DNA of 64,000 bases, taken from NCBI GenBank assembly GCA_019415705.1, contig DXYS01000075.1, positions 27,969 through 91,968 of the forward strand. The letters run 5' to 3'. Position numbers and translations under genes: made by a program. Below, piece after piece: positions 1-7,827 of this stretch (its first letter is position 1; the number at the start of each line of letters is the position of its first letter). Below the pieces are notes generated by a model. It was not told where the DNA came from and searched no databases. It worked only from the letters and a program-made list of their open reading frames with translations. The stretch comes from Bacteroidales bacterium (GTDB taxonomy: Bacteria; Bacteroidota; Bacteroidia; Bacteroidales; Muribaculaceae).

Positions 1-1
1 T

Positions 2-403
2 TCGGCCGGCCTCTCGACTGTCGGTTTCTCCGCGTGGTCAGCAGAAAGCGCTTCGTCGGTTTCGGCCGTTGCGCCTGCCGCAGACACTCTCATGTACACA
101 GAGGTTGAGATGCCCCCTCAATTCCCGGGAGGCGAGCAGGCTATGTTAAAATATCTCGCAACGCATGTGATGTATCCGGCTCAGGCTGCCGAGGATGGTG
201 CGCAAGGCAAGGTCGTGGTCAGCTTCGTGGTTGGTAAGGACGGCTCAATCAGCAAAGTCAAGGTTATCCGCGGCAAACATCCGGCTCTCGACCGCGAGGC
301 CGTTCGTGTCGTCAAGGCAATGCCGAAATGGATTCCCGGAAAGATGAACGGTAAACTCGTCAATGTCGTTTACAACCTTCCTGTTACTTTTACACTGCAA
401 TAA
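2..403 (+). CDS. TonB C-terminal domain protein, 5' end outside the window
   Basis: The reading frame is open from base 2, so only the last 133 residues are visible. Residues from about 30 onward form a TonB C-terminal domain: a PQFPGG entry motif, then QGKVVVSFVVGKDG, a VIRG segment, the ALDREAVRVVKAMPKW helix and a closing PVTFTLQ strand. TonB carries proton-motive energy from ExbB/ExbD to outer-membrane transporters; the C-terminal domain contacts the transporter TonB box. The N-terminal part is unseen, so it could be a classical TonB or another protein ending in this domain. It converges on a second TonB gene with a very similar C-terminus. The upstream visible stretch is Ala/Ser-rich linker. 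Confidence 0.85.
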   Translation, partial: SAGLSTVGFSAWSAESASSVSAVAPAADTLMYTEVEMPPQFPGGEQAMLKYLATHVMYPAQAAEDGAQGKVVVSFVVGKDGSISKVKVIRGKHPALDREAVRVVKAMPKWIPGKMNGKLVNVVYNLPVTFTLQ

Positions 404-470
404 TAATTATAAGCTCTTGCTTATAGGGCCAATAGGGCCTATCAGGCCTATATTTCTTATAAGTTAAATG

Positions 471-544
471 TTAAATCGCCCTGTAATCCGCTCGCGGTTT
501 ACAGGGCGATTTAACAAAAGAGGCTGCGCCACAGGCGCAGCCTC
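471..544. terminator. Double-hairpin convergent terminator
   Basis: Two perfect inverted repeats lie between the convergent TonB genes. The first pairs 471-486 with 499-514 (16 bp) and the second pairs 520-530 with 534-544 (11 bp). A run of AAAA between them gives a U-tract for minus-strand transcripts; a plus-strand U-tract is weak. Most likely a shared terminator. Confidence 0.75.
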
Positions 545-575
545 TCGGGGTAGGGATATGGAATTCAAAAGCGAA

Positions 576-1436
576 TTACTGCTGCAGTTTGAAGGAAACG
601 GGGAGCGTGTAAGTAACCTTAACGGGCTGACCGTTGTTACGGCCGGGATTCCAGTTAGGCATTGCTTTTACGACACGGAGGGCCTCTTTGTCAAGAGCCT
701 GATGACGGCCGCGGAGCACGCGCACGTTTTCAACTTTACCTGATTTAGAGACGACGAATTCGACGATAACCTTACCTTGTACGCCTTCTTCGGCAGCTGC
801 CGGCGGATAGTTGATGTGGTCAGAGAGCCATTTATACATGGCGGTCTGACCGCCGGGGAACTCGGGCTGCTGCTCGACGGTAGCGATGTTGTAAATTTTC
901 TCTTCTTCGACGGGTTTGACCTCAGCGACGACCTGATCAACGATGTGGGTCTTGTTTTGGTCTTCGACACCTTCGGTGAAGTCAACCTGACCGATCATAG
1001 AGGCGTTCTCCATGACTTCGTCGGTGTTCTTAACCTTTTTGTCGTCCTCGAAGTTTTCGTCTTCTGTAACGAGGATGTTAGTCACCTGCTGCTCGTTTGC
1101 AACTTCTTCGGGTGCGATAACTTCCTGTTCTATTTCAGGCATTACAAACTCTTCTTCCTCTTCCTCGATGATTTCCTCTTCTTCAAGAGCTACGTTTGTA
1201 ATCTCCTGTTCGGTCGAGATGGCGAGTTCTTCCTCGTCAGCTTTGCCGAACACACCTTTATAGAAAAGTGCGAGGACGATGAGCAGGGGGATGAGTATAG
1301 AGAGAACGATGATTACCGATTTATTGTGGCGTGAGGCAGATGAGGCACGGAGTGTGTAAGCGCCGTACTCTTTGTTTTTGCCTTCGAAAACTATATCGCG
1401 CCACTCTTTTGATGAAAGATCTACGTCTTTTGCCAT
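576..1436 (-). CDS. tonB: Energy transducer TonB
   Basis: This 286-aa protein is the last gene of an exbB-exbD-exbD-tonB operon and couples the inner-membrane proton channel to outer-membrane transporters. Residues 1-38 are cytoplasmic (starting MAKDVDLSSKEW), about 40-59 form the single membrane anchor (VIIVLSILIPLLIVLALF), and about 85-115 are strongly acidic (runs of Glu) where classical TonB has a Pro-rich spacer. Residues about 190-286 are the TonB C-terminal domain (PEFPGG, QGKVIVEFVV, ALDKEALRVVKAMPNW). Spacing to the upstream exbD is 25 bp. The Glu-rich linker is a clear departure from the Pro/Lys-rich enterobacterial form but is common in Bacteroidota. Confidence 0.93.
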   Translation of the reverse strand: MAKDVDLSSKEWRDIVFEGKNKEYGAYTLRASSASRHNKSVIIVLSILIPLLIVLALFYKGVFGKADEEELAISTEQEITNVALEEEEIIEEEEEEFVMPEIEQEVIAPEEVANEQQVTNILVTEDENFEDDKKVKNTDEVMENASMIGQVDFTEGVEDQNKTHIVDQVVAEVKPVEEEKIYNIATVEQQPEFPGGQTAMYKWLSDHINYPPAAAEEGVQGKVIVEFVVSKSGKVENVRVLRGRHQALDKEALRVVKAMPNWNPGRNNGQPVKVTYTLPVSFKLQQ

Positions 1437-1461
1437 TTTTGTTTAACGGTTAAAGGGTTAA

Positions 1462-2205
1462 TTATTTCTTTCCTCTGACTGTGGGACGGATAATTGTTTC
1501 GCCATGAGTCTGCTCGTAGTGTTTGAGCAGGAGGGTATCGGTATGAGTGGGGAGCTCGATGCTGTAACGTGAAATCTGGTTGATGTTCATTTCGTCAATA
1601 GCATTGATGAGACCTTCGTAAGTGGTGTTGGGACCGGGTTTGATCACAACAACAGGACGCACTTTGTTAGAGTCGGCGGCATTCTTTTTAGCAGCCTTGT
1701 CGAAGTCTTCCTTGGTGATTTCCTTGTTTTTCCACTGGGTCTTGAGCTTCTCGTATTCCTCCATAACGGCAATGTTTTTGCCGCGAAGGATTTTGCGGAT
1801 GCCCTGAGGCTGACGGTTCTGGTTGCCGATAAACTGCTCTTTGATGAGGTAGTTTGATTTGGCAAAAGTTGTGTCAGCTACACCTTCGTAGTAGTAGATG
1901 TTGTGGATGGTCTTGCCGGTTTCGGCATCTACTGCGGGCTTGTCGCCGTTATACTCTGTGTCGAGAATCATGGTTATAGCCTCAGAGGCCTTGGCCTGAT
2001 TCTGATTCTCCTTTTTCACCTCGTCGTTGGTCGGGAGGATAATCTGGAGAGTCTGAGACTTAATCATGGTCGTACAGAGCATGAAGAAGGTAATCAGAAG
2101 CATGTTCATGTCCACCATAGGAGTAAAGTCGACATGGATAGGTATCTTCTTTTGAGCGCCTTTTTTCTTTTTGCCGCCCTTGTCGGATTGTTCTATTTGT
2201 GCCAT
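1462..2205 (-). CDS. exbD: ExbD/TolR family biopolymer transport protein (second copy)
   Basis: A 247-aa ExbD-type protein: a basic N-terminal tail (Lys-rich, residues 9-20), then one membrane helix at about 28-48 that carries the functional Asp (D32 in FTPMVDM), then a periplasmic domain. It forms the proton-driven motor with ExbB and energises TonB. It is longer than E. coli ExbD (about 140 aa), with an inserted periplasmic region (about 70-180) rich in Lys and Glu. The C-terminal part (GLINAIDEMNINQISRYSI) matches the ExbD periplasmic fold. It lies 11 bp after the other exbD. Confidence 0.9.
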   Translation of the reverse strand: MAQIEQSDKGGKKKKGAQKKIPIHVDFTPMVDMNMLLITFFMLCTTMIKSQTLQIILPTNDEVKKENQNQAKASEAITMILDTEYNGDKPAVDAETGKTIHNIYYYEGVADTTFAKSNYLIKEQFIGNQNRQPQGIRKILRGKNIAVMEEYEKLKTQWKNKEITKEDFDKAAKKNAADSNKVRPVVVIKPGPNTTYEGLINAIDEMNINQISRYSIELPTHTDTLLLKHYEQTHGETIIRPTVRGKK

Positions 2206-2216
2206 ATCTGATTTAC

Positions 2217-3026
2217 TTATTTAGTGGGTTCGTCTTCAGATTTAAGAGCAGTCATAAGACTGAACTTGTTGAGTTTCATCGTCTGGAGGTTGTCAAACAC
2301 GAGCTGGACAGTTGTGAAGGGGGTGTCCTTGTCGGCCTTTATAGCAATACCCTGACCTTTGCGCATAAGAGCGGTGTAAAGGTTTTGGAGATTTGCTTTT
2401 TCTTCGGGCGACAGGTCTTCGCCTTGCTCGCGGTTGATGCGCTGAGCGACATTATAGATGGCCTGTAACCAAACTTGGAAGTCGTTGTAACGCTCCGGGT
2501 TTTTGTTACCGTCGATAGGAATACCGACTTTGGGATTGGCCATATCACCTTGGAATTTGTCACGCTCGGTCGGGCTCATTGAGAGCATGTCGGGCAGGTC
2601 TTTGAAGGCTACGCCGAACATGTTTGTCTGGCCGAAGACGTTTTTCTGTTCCGGAGTGAGACGGACGGGATGGTTCTTATGCTGGTCGTTATAGATGTTG
2701 AGGGCCTCGTCGAGCATCATCAGGCGGATTTTTTCGCTTGAGAGTGTCGAGTCTACATCACCTGTAAACGAGATGAAGAGTTTTCCTTCGAGCAGCGACG
2801 GGTCTTCGTATTTGCCGGATTTGTCGGCAGATGAGACGAGGACGGTCACAAGGTTGTTCATCGGCACTTTCTCTTCTGAAACAGACGAGGGAGTGTAGAC
2901 GATTGTCGGTTCCTTCTGCAAGAAGGTTGAAGTCAACATGAAGAAAGTAAGCAAAAGAACGGTCACGTCACTCATCGCGGTCATGTCGATGAGCGTACTC
3001 TTTCTTTTAATTTTTACTTTTCCCAT
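2217..3026 (-). CDS. exbD: ExbD/TolR family biopolymer transport protein (first copy)
   Basis: A 269-aa ExbD homologue with a short basic N-terminus (MGKVKIKRKST), a membrane helix at about 17-37 and the conserved Asp at D20 (MTAMSDVTVL). The periplasmic part is much larger than in enterobacterial ExbD and ends with VQLVFDNLQTMKLNKFSL, equivalent to the ExbD terminal helix and strand. Two non-identical ExbD proteins in one operon are usual in Bacteroidota and suggest a mixed ExbD pair in one channel. It sits 50 bp after exbB. Confidence 0.9.
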   Translation of the reverse strand: MGKVKIKRKSTLIDMTAMSDVTVLLLTFFMLTSTFLQKEPTIVYTPSSVSEEKVPMNNLVTVLVSSADKSGKYEDPSLLEGKLFISFTGDVDSTLSSEKIRLMMLDEALNIYNDQHKNHPVRLTPEQKNVFGQTNMFGVAFKDLPDMLSMSPTERDKFQGDMANPKVGIPIDGNKNPERYNDFQVWLQAIYNVAQRINREQGEDLSPEEKANLQNLYTALMRKGQGIAIKADKDTPFTTVQLVFDNLQTMKLNKFSLMTALKSEDEPTK

Positions 3027-3076
3027 ATTTACCTTGTTGTTATTGATTTAAAGTTGCTAACTTGGAAAATAGGGGA

Positions 3077-3907
3077 TTAGTGAGTAGCTGTAAATGTCTG
3101 CACGATCGAGAAACCGATTTCGTCGATAGCGTAAGTGAGGTTGTCGATTTTGTTTGTGTAGTAGTTGTAGAAAATTACAGCGAAAGCACCTGTTGCGATA
3201 CCGAAGGCGGTGTTGATAAGGGCCTCAGAGATACCGGTCGAGAGCTCTGTCGAGTCAGGAGCACCTGACTGAGAAAGTGCCTGGAATGATTTGATCATAC
3301 CCATTACAGTACCGAGAAGACCGACGAGAGTACCGAGGGTTGTCATGGTAGCGATGATGGGGAGATTCTGCTGGAGAGCGGGCATCTCGAGAGCGGTAGC
3401 CTCTTCGACTACTTTCTGGAGAGTGGCGACTTTCTGCTCTTTGGTCAGAACTGTGTTTTTGTCCATTTCTTCGTAGCTAACGAGAGCTGCCTCAACGACT
3501 GCTGCTACTGAGCCCTTCTGCTCTTTGCAGAGTTTGAAAGCGCTCTGGATGTCGTTTTTAGCGAGGTTGGCTTTAACGCCGGCTACAAACTGTGCGATGT
3601 TCTTTTTGCCTTTGGCTGCGTTGAGGGCAATACCGCGCTCGATAGCAAGAACGATTACAGTAAGGAAGAGGGTCTGAAGTACAGGCACGATGAAACCGCC
3701 TTTGTAAACAGTGCCCCAGAGATTCTGCGGGTGACCGTCTTCGTCGAAGTGCATGTCGTTACCGAACCAGAAAATGAACAGGAGGACGCAGACGCATGCG
3801 CATACTACAATAACCCATGATGCATTTTTGATACCGGGAACTTTCTTTTTGTTGTCCTTTGCTGCGGCTTTAGCTGCGGGCTGAACGTTTGGCTTTTGAG
3901 CTTCCAT
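3077..3907 (-). CDS. exbB: MotA/TolQ/ExbB proton channel family protein
   Basis: First gene of the energy-transduction operon, 276 aa. Hydrophobic segments are at about 30-48, 70-95, 160-188 and 203-226. The last two hold the family core (TLGTLVGLLGTVMGMIKSF and NTAFGIATGAFAVIFYNYY) with the Thr/Gly residues that line the proton path. The N-terminus is Ala/Lys-rich and cytoplasmic. ExbB pentamers surround an ExbD dimer and convert proton flow to TonB movement. A good Bacteroidota promoter lies about 220 bp upstream. Confidence 0.93.
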   Translation of the reverse strand: MEAQKPNVQPAAKAAAKDNKKKVPGIKNASWVIVVCACVCVLLFIFWFGNDMHFDEDGHPQNLWGTVYKGGFIVPVLQTLFLTVIVLAIERGIALNAAKGKKNIAQFVAGVKANLAKNDIQSAFKLCKEQKGSVAAVVEAALVSYEEMDKNTVLTKEQKVATLQKVVEEATALEMPALQQNLPIIATMTTLGTLVGLLGTVMGMIKSFQALSQSGAPDSTELSTGISEALINTAFGIATGAFAVIFYNYYTNKIDNLTYAIDEIGFSIVQTFTATH

Positions 3908-4123
3908 TTGTTTGAAAATAATTTAAATTAAAGTTGTGTAATTGATTTATTTGATAAATGTTGATTGATAGTAAGGTATGATTGTCTATGTTTCCGGGGC
4001 GTAGTTGTTCATGGATTAAATGGTATTTGACTTAAGTTACTGCAGCATGTTTCTGCGATTATTTATGCGTTTGACGCGGCGTCAGTGTCGCTCCGGATAC
4101 ACTGATGCGGCGTTTCACTTTGG

Positions 4124-4154
4124 CAAATTTACAAAGTTGTTTGAAACCGCCAAA
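4124..4154 (-). promoter_or_regulatory. Promoter of the exbB-exbD-exbD-tonB operon
   Basis: On the minus strand TTTG (4154-4151), a 19-nt spacer and TAAATTTG (4131-4124) match the Bacteroidota sigma consensus TTTG-N19-21-TAnnTTTG exactly. It predicts a start near 4117 and a leader of about 200 nt. A 7-bp inverted repeat (4082-4088 with 4099-4105) lies early in that leader. Confidence 0.65.
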
Positions 4155-4277
4155 ATATTTTGATTACAAATTGAGCCGCAATCTGCGATATTGGGTGTTT
4201 TTTGCGTGCAGGCATGATTTTTCTTTTAAATTTGCTTAAATAAGGTAAACAAGAGTTGCCGAGGGGCTACACAAGGG

Positions 4278-4313
4278 TAGCTATGATAGCTATTGTAGCT
4301 TTAATAGCTATTA
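4278..4313. repeat. AGCTAT-rich intergenic repeat
   Basis: Four AGCT cores spaced 10-12 nt apart, mostly in the context TAGCTAT or ATAGCTA, which are reverse complements of each other, so the unit can pair with itself. A second copy of this type, with the same trailing TATAAATAAT-like tail, is at 14467-14502 after the GH3 gene. Confidence 0.6.
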
Positions 4314-4337
4314 TAAATAATTGTGGTTTTAATTTTA

Positions 4338-4438
4338 TTTACTCTCGACTTATTCGTATCTTTGACTCCGTCTTAGATACTTTCGCTCGGTAAAGCTCAA
4401 ATAAATTTGGCTTTACTCTCGACTTATTCGTATCTTTG
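4338..4438 (+). promoter_or_regulatory. Tandemly duplicated promoter-like sequence upstream of ftsY
   Basis: An identical 27-nt sequence occurs at 4338-4364 and 4412-4438, offset by 74 bp. Each copy ends in TATCTTTG, which fits the Bacteroidota -7 element TAnnTTTG. The downstream copy also has TTTG at 4406-4409 (21-nt spacer), so it is the better complete promoter; it would start transcription just before the ftsY ATG at 4462. Confidence 0.6.
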
Positions 4439-4461
4439 CCCTCCAAATTTATAATATAGTA

Positions 4462-5430
4462 ATGGGATTTTTTAATTTCTTTTCAAAAGACAAGAAAGAG
4501 ACTCTCGACAAGGGCCTCGAGAAAACAAAGGAAGGTGTTTTCAGCAAGCTGAAACGTGCGTTTATAGGACGTAAATCTATTGATGATGATTTTCTCGATG
4601 AACTTGAGGAGATTTTTATAACATCTGATGTCGGCGCCGAGACTACGCTGAAAATAATAGATCGCATCCAGTCACGTGCCGCCCGTGACAAATATGTCGG
4701 CATCGACGAGCTTAACGATATGCTCTGTGAGGAAATAACTTCGCTGCTCGCTGAAAATAACAATGACACAGACCTTAAGGATTTTGACACTCCGGCAGGC
4801 CGTAAACCATATGTTATTATGGTGGTGGGTGTCAACGGTGTCGGCAAGACCACGACAATCGGTAAACTCGCTTATCAGTATAAGGCTGCCGGCAAGAAAG
4901 TGATGCTTGGCGCGGCCGATACATTCCGCGCTGCCGCTGTCGAGCAGCTTGACGAGTGGGGCAGACGTGCCGGTGTGCCGGTTGTCAAGCAGCAGCTTGG
5001 CTCTGATGCGGCTGCCGTGGCGTTTGACACATTGTCGTCAGCTGTGGCCAATGACATTGATGTGGTGATTATCGACACCGCCGGCCGTCTGCACAACAAG
5101 AAGGGCCTTATGGACGAGCTGACCAAAATCAAGCGTGTGATGGAAAAAGTTGTGCCCGGCGCTCCAGACGAGGTGCTCCTCGTTCTCGACGGGTCTACAG
5201 GACAGAACGCCTTCGAACAGGCCCGTCAGTTCTCGGCCGCCACGCAGGTCACAGACCTTGCTATCACCAAGCTCGACGGTACGGCACGAGGCGGGGTCGT
5301 CATCGGCATCAGCGACCAGTTCAAGATACCGGTCAAGTATATCGGACTCGGAGAAGGCATCACGGATCTTCAGGTCTTTAACAAGCGTGAGTTTGTAGAC
5401 TCGTTGTTCGGCAATCGTAAGATTAAATAA
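4462..5430 (+). CDS. ftsY: Signal recognition particle receptor FtsY
   Basis: A 322-aa SRP-family GTPase that docks ribosome-SRP complexes at the inner membrane. It has a short N-terminal basic region (no long acidic A domain as in E. coli), a four-helix N domain to about residue 100, and the GTPase domain with GVNGVGKTTT (G1, about 122-131), the DTFRAAAVEQL motif, DTAGR (G3), and TKLDGTARGG (G4 and closing loop). The start follows the duplicated promoter by about 23 nt. rimO follows after 13 bp, so the two are probably cotranscribed. Confidence 0.97.
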   Translation: MGFFNFFSKDKKETLDKGLEKTKEGVFSKLKRAFIGRKSIDDDFLDELEEIFITSDVGAETTLKIIDRIQSRAARDKYVGIDELNDMLCEEITSLLAENNNDTDLKDFDTPAGRKPYVIMVVGVNGVGKTTTIGKLAYQYKAAGKKVMLGAADTFRAAAVEQLDEWGRRAGVPVVKQQLGSDAAAVAFDTLSSAVANDIDVVIIDTAGRLHNKKGLMDELTKIKRVMEKVVPGAPDEVLLVLDGSTGQNAFEQARQFSAATQVTDLAITKLDGTARGGVVIGISDQFKIPVKYIGLGEGITDLQVFNKREFVDSLFGNRKIK

Positions 5431-5443
5431 ACGATAAGTCAGT

Positions 5444-6739
5444 ATGTCGCGTCAGAAAGTTGACATAGTCACAATGGGATGCTCGAAGAATCTTGTTGAC
5501 TCCGAGCGTGTGCTGCGCATGTTTGACGATGCGGGGTTTGATGCAGTCCATAATGCCGACGGTTTCAGTGGAAGGGCTGTTGTCATCAATACCTGCGGTT
5601 TTATCGGCGATGCTAAGGAAGAGTCTGTCGAAATGATACTGCGCGCAGCCAAGGCCAAGGGAGACGGAGCAATCACGGCTTTATATGTGATGGGTTGCCT
5701 GTCAGAGCGCTATCGTGACGAACTGCGTGCCGAGATTCCTGAAGTCGACCGATGGTACGGCAAATTTGACTGGGACGGCATAGTCGCAGACCTTACAGCC
5801 AAGATGCCGCAGTCAAAGCCGTGGGAGCGTCATTTGACCACTCCGCCACATTATACATATATAAAGATAGCCGAGGGTTGTAACAGATTTTGCTCCTTCT
5901 GCGCCATACCGTTGATTACAGGCCGATTCAAGTCGCGCCCGATTGAGGAAATTGTAGAGGAGACACGCAGTCTTGTAGCCCGCGGAGTCAAAGAGTTCAA
6001 CGTCATTGCTCAGGATCTGTCAAGCTATGGCACAGATATTTACGGTCGGCAGGAACTTGCGCGACTCATTGACGCTATGGCCGATGTTGAAGGCGTCGAA
6101 CGTATCCGTCTCCATTATGCCTATCCCGCAGATTTCCCGTGGGATATCACCGAGGTAATGCGCCGTCGCGATAATGTATGCAAATATCTTGATGTAGCTC
6201 TGCAGCATGTATCAGATAAAGTGCTCGCAAATATGCGCCGCCATATCACAGGCGCCGAGACCCGCGCCTTCCTTGAGCGCTTGCGCCGCGAGGTGCCGGG
6301 CATACATATACGCACGACTCTTATGGTCGGTTTTCCCGGTGAGGGTGACGAGGAGTTTGACGAGCTCTTGGATTTTGTAGCCGAGCAACGTTTTGAGCGC
6401 ATGGGCGCTTTTGCATATTGTGAGGAGGAAGATACTTACGGTGCCAAAAACTTCAAAGATGATATCCCCGAAGAGGTCAAGCAGGCTCGTCTCGACCGTC
6501 TGATGGACTTGCAACGCGAGATAGCCGACGAAATCAGCCGCTCTAAAATAGGCAGCTGTCAGCGTGTTATAATCGATTCGGAGACTGATGATTACTATGT
6601 CGGACGCACCGAGTTTGATTCGCCTGAGGTTGATCCGGAAGTTCTTGTCGAGAAAACCCGTGTTCTCTCAGTCGGAGACATGGTCGATGTAGAGATAACC
6701 GGTGCCGATACATTCGAGCTCTACGGGCGCCCGGTCTGA
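5444..6739 (+). CDS. rimO: Ribosomal protein S12 methylthiotransferase RimO
   Basis: A 431-aa radical-SAM methylthiotransferase that adds a methylthio group to an Asp of ribosomal protein S12. The N-terminal MTTase domain begins KVDIVTMGCSKNLVDSE, with Cys residues for the auxiliary 4Fe-4S cluster (C13, NTCGF and MGCLSE). The radical-SAM cluster motif CNRFCSFC (C146, C150, C153) follows, and a TRAM domain closes the protein (about 365-431). The MGCSKNLVDSE opening is characteristic of RimO rather than MiaB. It lies 13 bp after ftsY. Confidence 0.96.
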   Translation: MSRQKVDIVTMGCSKNLVDSERVLRMFDDAGFDAVHNADGFSGRAVVINTCGFIGDAKEESVEMILRAAKAKGDGAITALYVMGCLSERYRDELRAEIPEVDRWYGKFDWDGIVADLTAKMPQSKPWERHLTTPPHYTYIKIAEGCNRFCSFCAIPLITGRFKSRPIEEIVEETRSLVARGVKEFNVIAQDLSSYGTDIYGRQELARLIDAMADVEGVERIRLHYAYPADFPWDITEVMRRRDNVCKYLDVALQHVSDKVLANMRRHITGAETRAFLERLRREVPGIHIRTTLMVGFPGEGDEEFDELLDFVAEQRFERMGAFAYCEEEDTYGAKNFKDDIPEEVKQARLDRLMDLQREIADEISRSKIGSCQRVIIDSETDDYYVGRTEFDSPEVDPEVLVEKTRVLSVGDMVDVEITGADTFELYGRPV

Positions 6740-6759
6740 TTTCATTTGATGTATTTATA

Positions 6760-7827
6760 ATGATAGAGGTCGATAACGTTACATCGGAGGCAGTCAGACA
6801 CTGTCTTGAGTCGCGTCTGACATTTGCATTATACTGCATGCCGGGAAGTGAGCGTCCGGTATTCATCGCCGACATCGGGGATAAAGCCGAGACAGACGAT
6901 GAGCCGTGTTTTATAGTCAGTCCTTGGTTTGGTACGCCGTCAGATACATATCGCATAGTCGGGCGCGCGACGGCATCCGATGTCTTGGATAAAACGCCTT
7001 CGGCGTCGGGCGTCGACTCGCCGCGCCCGTGGACAGTGCCGACAGAGCACGAAGATTACATCGATTTGTGCGACAGCCTTATAGGACGGCTCAACGAGCG
7101 CGGCGGCAAAACGGTTTTCTCGCGTGTGATATGCGGAGAGAATAGCGACGCCGACTGGGTGGCGATTGCTGTTGATTATTTCAATCTTCATCCCGAGGCG
7201 TTCCGCTATCTGTATTATACGCCGCAGCACGGCGCATGGCTCGGGGCATCCCCCGAGATTCTGTTGGACTGTGACAAGGCTACGGACACATTTGTGACGA
7301 TGGCCTTAGCGGGAACACGTCCGGTCATTGATGACGGTAACCCATGGTCGGGCAAAAATCTCGCCGAGCAGGGTGTGGTGCGTGATTATATCGTCGATAC
7401 GCTTTATAATCTCGGGCTGCAACCTCATGTCGGTAAGACAGAGACACTCACGACCGGAAATATACAGCACTTGCTGACACGTATAACCGGGCGCTGCGAG
7501 GGGGTGTCACCGATGGTGATACTGAACGCGCTTAATCCGACGCCGGCTCTCTGTGGCTGGCCACGCGCGGCAGCTCTTGAGGACATTATCGAGTATGAGC
7601 GTCATCCGCGTCGCTGCTACGGAGGATATGTATGTGTCGAGAACGACGGGTCTCTTGCTGCCTATGTCAATCTGCGCTGTGTCAACTTTGATAACGCCGG
7701 CCGATGGTGTATGTATGTCGGTGGAGGCATCATGGCAGACTCTGACGCAGCTGACGAGTGGGATGAAACCTGTCACAAGGCCGCTTTGTTGCAAGGACTT
7801 ATCGAAGGTAAGACTGAGAGGTTATGA
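6760..7827 (+). CDS. Chorismate-binding protein, probable isochorismate synthase
   Basis: A 355-aa member of the MenF/EntC/anthranilate-synthase-I superfamily. The C-terminal chorismate-binding fold shows MALAGTRP, NLAEQGVVRDYIVDTL, HLLTRITGR, LNPTPALCGWPR and the metal-binding Glu region (EDIIEYERHPRRCYGGYV). The LNPTPALCGWP motif is the form seen in isochorismate synthases, which make isochorismate from chorismate for menaquinone. It is shorter than most MenF proteins because the N-terminal half is reduced. No menD or other men gene is adjacent, so pathway placement is by family. The next gene starts inside its stop codon (ATGA). Confidence 0.8.
   Translation: MIEVDNVTSEAVRHCLESRLTFALYCMPGSERPVFIADIGDKAETDDEPCFIVSPWFGTPSDTYRIVGRATASDVLDKTPSASGVDSPRPWTVPTEHEDYIDLCDSLIGRLNERGGKTVFSRVICGENSDADWVAIAVDYFNLHPEAFRYLYYTPQHGAWLGASPEILLDCDKATDTFVTMALAGTRPVIDDGNPWSGKNLAEQGVVRDYIVDTLYNLGLQPHVGKTETLTTGNIQHLLTRITGRCEGVSPMVILNALNPTPALCGWPRAAALEDIIEYERHPRRCYGGYVCVENDGSLAAYVNLRCVNFDNAGRWCMYVGGGIMADSDAADEWDETCHKAALLQGLIEGKTERL

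Larger units (their letters stand above)
3908..4461. other. Intergenic region between exbB and ftsY
   Basis: This 554-bp divergent intergenic stretch holds the exb promoter and leader hairpin on the minus strand, the AGCTAT-rich repeat at 4278-4313, and a duplicated 27-bp promoter-like sequence in front of ftsY. I see no coding potential in it. Confidence 0.7.

Noticed and set aside
777..1334. Long plus-strand frame (185 codons) opposite tonB
   Set aside because: It mirrors the Glu-rich linker of tonB and is Phe/Leu/Asp/Val-rich; a shadow of the minus-strand gene.
4278..4313. CRISPR-like repeats or a tRNA-like structure
   Set aside because: Short palindromic AGCT units of irregular spacing without spacers or a cloverleaf.
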